From positions 1 through 14,221 of the forward strand of contig DFFG01000077.1 in assembly GCA_002368795.1 (NCBI GenBank): a stretch of 14,221 bases of DNA, given 5' to 3'. A model generated the notes under the pieces. It had not been told where the DNA came from. It saw only the letters and a program-made list of their open reading frames with translations, and searched no databases. This DNA comes from Eubacterium sp. UBA3782 (GTDB taxonomy: Bacteria > Bacillota > Clostridia > Lachnospirales > Lachnospiraceae). The position numbers and the translations under genes are program-made. Each line of letters opens with the position of its first letter. Positions within the stretch are counted from its first letter, which is position 1. This document shows positions 12,929 through 14,221 of the stretch, in pieces.

Positions 12929-14221
12929 ATGAGCAAAATTATCGGTATCGATTTAGGAACAACCAACAGCTGTGTAGCCGTTATGGAAGGTGGAAAGCCC
13001 ACCGTTATCGCAAATGCAGAAGGAAGCCGCACGACACCTTCCGTCGTCGCATTCACCAAGAACGGTGACCGTCTGGTCGGCGAGCCGGCAAAGCGTCAGG
13101 CCGTGACCAATGCGGATCATACGATCTCCTCGATCAAGCGTCACATGGGAACGGATTACCGTGTAAACATCGATGGAAAGAACTATTCTCCGCAGGAGAT
13201 CTCCGCTATGATCCTGCAGAAGCTGAAAGCTGACGCAGAGGGATACCTGGGCGAGAAGGTCACTGAGGCTGTCATCACCTGCCCGGCATACTTCAATGAT
13301 GCCCAGCGTCAGGCAACCAAGGACGCAGGAAAGATCGCAGGACTGGATGTAAAGCGTATCATCAACGAGCCGACCGCAGCAGCTCTGGCCTATGGCCTGG
13401 ACAACGAGAGCGAGCAGAGAGTCATGGTCTACGACCTTGGCGGCGGTACTTTTGATGTATCCATCATCGAGATCGGCGACGGTGTCATCGAGGTTCTGGC
13501 TACAGCCGGCAACAACCGCCTGGGCGGCGATGATTTCGACCAGAAGATCGTAGATTACGTCGTATCCGAGTTCAAGAGACAGGAGGGCATCGACCTGTCC
13601 GGCGACAAGATGGCCATGCAGCGTGTGCGTGAGGCAGCCGAGAAGGCAAAGAAGGAGCTTTCCAGCGCCACCACCACAAATATCAACCTGCCCTTCATCG
13701 CAGCTTCTCCGACCGAGGGTGCAAAGCATCTGGATATGAACCTGACCAAGGCCAAATTCGATGAGCTGACCGCAAGCCTTGTCGAGATGACCGCTGAGCC
13801 GGTCCGCAAGGCAATGAGCGATGCAGGACTGACCTCCTCTGACCTGAGCAAGGTCCTTCTGGTCGGCGGTTCCACCCGTATCCCGGCCGTACAGGAGAAG
13901 GTAAAACAGCTTACCGGCCATGAGCCGAGCAAGACCCTGAACCCCGATGAGTGTGTCGCTATCGGCGCTTCCATCCAGGGCGGCAAGCTCGCCGGCGACA
14001 AGGGCGCAGGCGATATCCTGCTTCTGGATGTCACTCCGCTGACCCTGTCCATCGAGACCATGGGCGGAATCGCAACACCTCTGATCGAGAGAAATACCAC
14101 GATTCCGACCAAGAAGAGCCAGATCTTCTCCACAGCTTCCGATAACCAGACCGCTGTTGACATCAATGTTGTACAGGGTGAGAGAAAGTTTGCAAGAGAC
14201 AACAAGTCCCTCGGCCAGTTC
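12929..14221 (+). CDS. dnaK: Chaperone DnaK (Hsp70), 3'-truncated
   Basis: DnaK is the ATP-dependent Hsp70 chaperone. The window holds 431 codons of roughly 610-620, with the frame still open at the last base. The nucleotide-binding domain is complete: phosphate-1 loop G-I-D-L-G-T-T-N-S at 6-14, catalytic Lys70 in S-I-K-R-H-M-G, phosphate-2 D-L-G-G-G-T-F-D-V at 169-177, and the adenosine motif V-L-L-V-G-G-S-T-R-I-P at 309-319. The interdomain linker I-L-L-L-D-V-T-P-L is at 363-371, followed by the start of the substrate-binding beta domain. The segment after Lys70 is short, lacking the roughly 20-residue insert of Gram-negative proteins. The ATG at 12929 follows AAAGGAGG at 12913-12920; an in-frame ATG at 12923 is too close to that site. 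An AT-rich inverted repeat (12878-12884 with 12906-12912) precedes it. Confidence 0.98.
   Translation, partial: MSKIIGIDLGTTNSCVAVMEGGKPTVIANAEGSRTTPSVVAFTKNGDRLVGEPAKRQAVTNADHTISSIKRHMGTDYRVNIDGKNYSPQEISAMILQKLKADAEGYLGEKVTEAVITCPAYFNDAQRQATKDAGKIAGLDVKRIINEPTAAALAYGLDNESEQRVMVYDLGGGTFDVSIIEIGDGVIEVLATAGNNRLGGDDFDQKIVDYVVSEFKRQEGIDLSGDKMAMQRVREAAEKAKKELSSATTTNINLPFIAASPTEGAKHLDMNLTKAKFDELTASLVEMTAEPVRKAMSDAGLTSSDLSKVLLVGGSTRIPAVQEKVKQLTGHEPSKTLNPDECVAIGASIQGGKLAGDKGAGDILLLDVTPLTLSIETMGGIATPLIERNTTIPTKKSQIFSTASDNQTAVDINVVQGERKFARDNKSLGQF

Noticed and set aside
12953..13921. 322-codon minus-strand frame opposite dnaK
   Set aside because: Antisense shadows of this kind are common opposite highly expressed dnaK genes with biased codon use. 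The + strand encodes a complete Hsp70 ATPase domain.

Overview
The window is an ordinary-looking stretch of chromosome from a Gram-positive bacterium, most likely a member of Clostridia and plausibly Lachnospiraceae. The evidence is the gene order (nusB-xseA-xseB-ispA-dxs-tlyA-nadK-argR-recN), strong GGAGG-type ribosome binding sites, a perfect CIRCE operator in front of hrcA-grpE-dnaK, and a DnaK that lacks the N-terminal-quadrant insert of Gram-negative Hsp70s. Base composition is moderately GC-rich by eye. The family-level placement is inference. Every gene lies on the + strand, and coding density is high. No RNA gene, CRISPR array, prophage or complete insertion sequence was seen.

Layout. 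(1) 1-1185: the 3' three quarters of prfC (release factor RF3), cut by the window edge. (2) 1186-1358: a weak terminator candidate and an extended -10 promoter. (3) 1359-8297: a tight gene run of an Asp23/Gls24-family gene, nusB, xseA, xseB, ispA, dxs, tlyA and nadK. Several junctions overlap by 1-8 bases, so one polycistronic message is likely. It covers rRNA antitermination, exonuclease VII, isoprenoid precursor and prenyl diphosphate synthesis, rRNA methylation and NADP formation. (4) 8381-8836: argR, followed by a 259-base gap. This gap is dominated by a 169-bp element with long imperfect terminal inverted repeats and internal hairpins, which no gene explains. (5) 9096-10775: recN, then a 327-base gap. 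That gap holds an unusually large (109-nt) hairpin ending in a T-tract, a sigma-A promoter and CIRCE. (6) 11103 to the window end: the heat-shock operon hrcA-grpE-dnaK, with dnaK cut by the right edge.

How the genes work together. xseA and xseB encode the two subunits of exonuclease VII. dxs makes DXP, the entry metabolite of the MEP pathway, and ispA consumes the C5 products. HrcA represses its own operon through CIRCE, while GrpE is the nucleotide exchange factor for DnaK. ArgR and RecN sit in the conserved neighbourhood that in Bacillus and many clostridia continues into spoIVB-spo0A. Here recN is instead followed directly by the hrcA operon.

I found no convincing new multi-gene system. 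The most interesting items are the 169-bp inverted-repeat element after argR, the giant hairpin terminator after recN with a competing upstream complement, the histidine at the chain-length position of the prenyl synthase, and the missing sporulation genes after recN.
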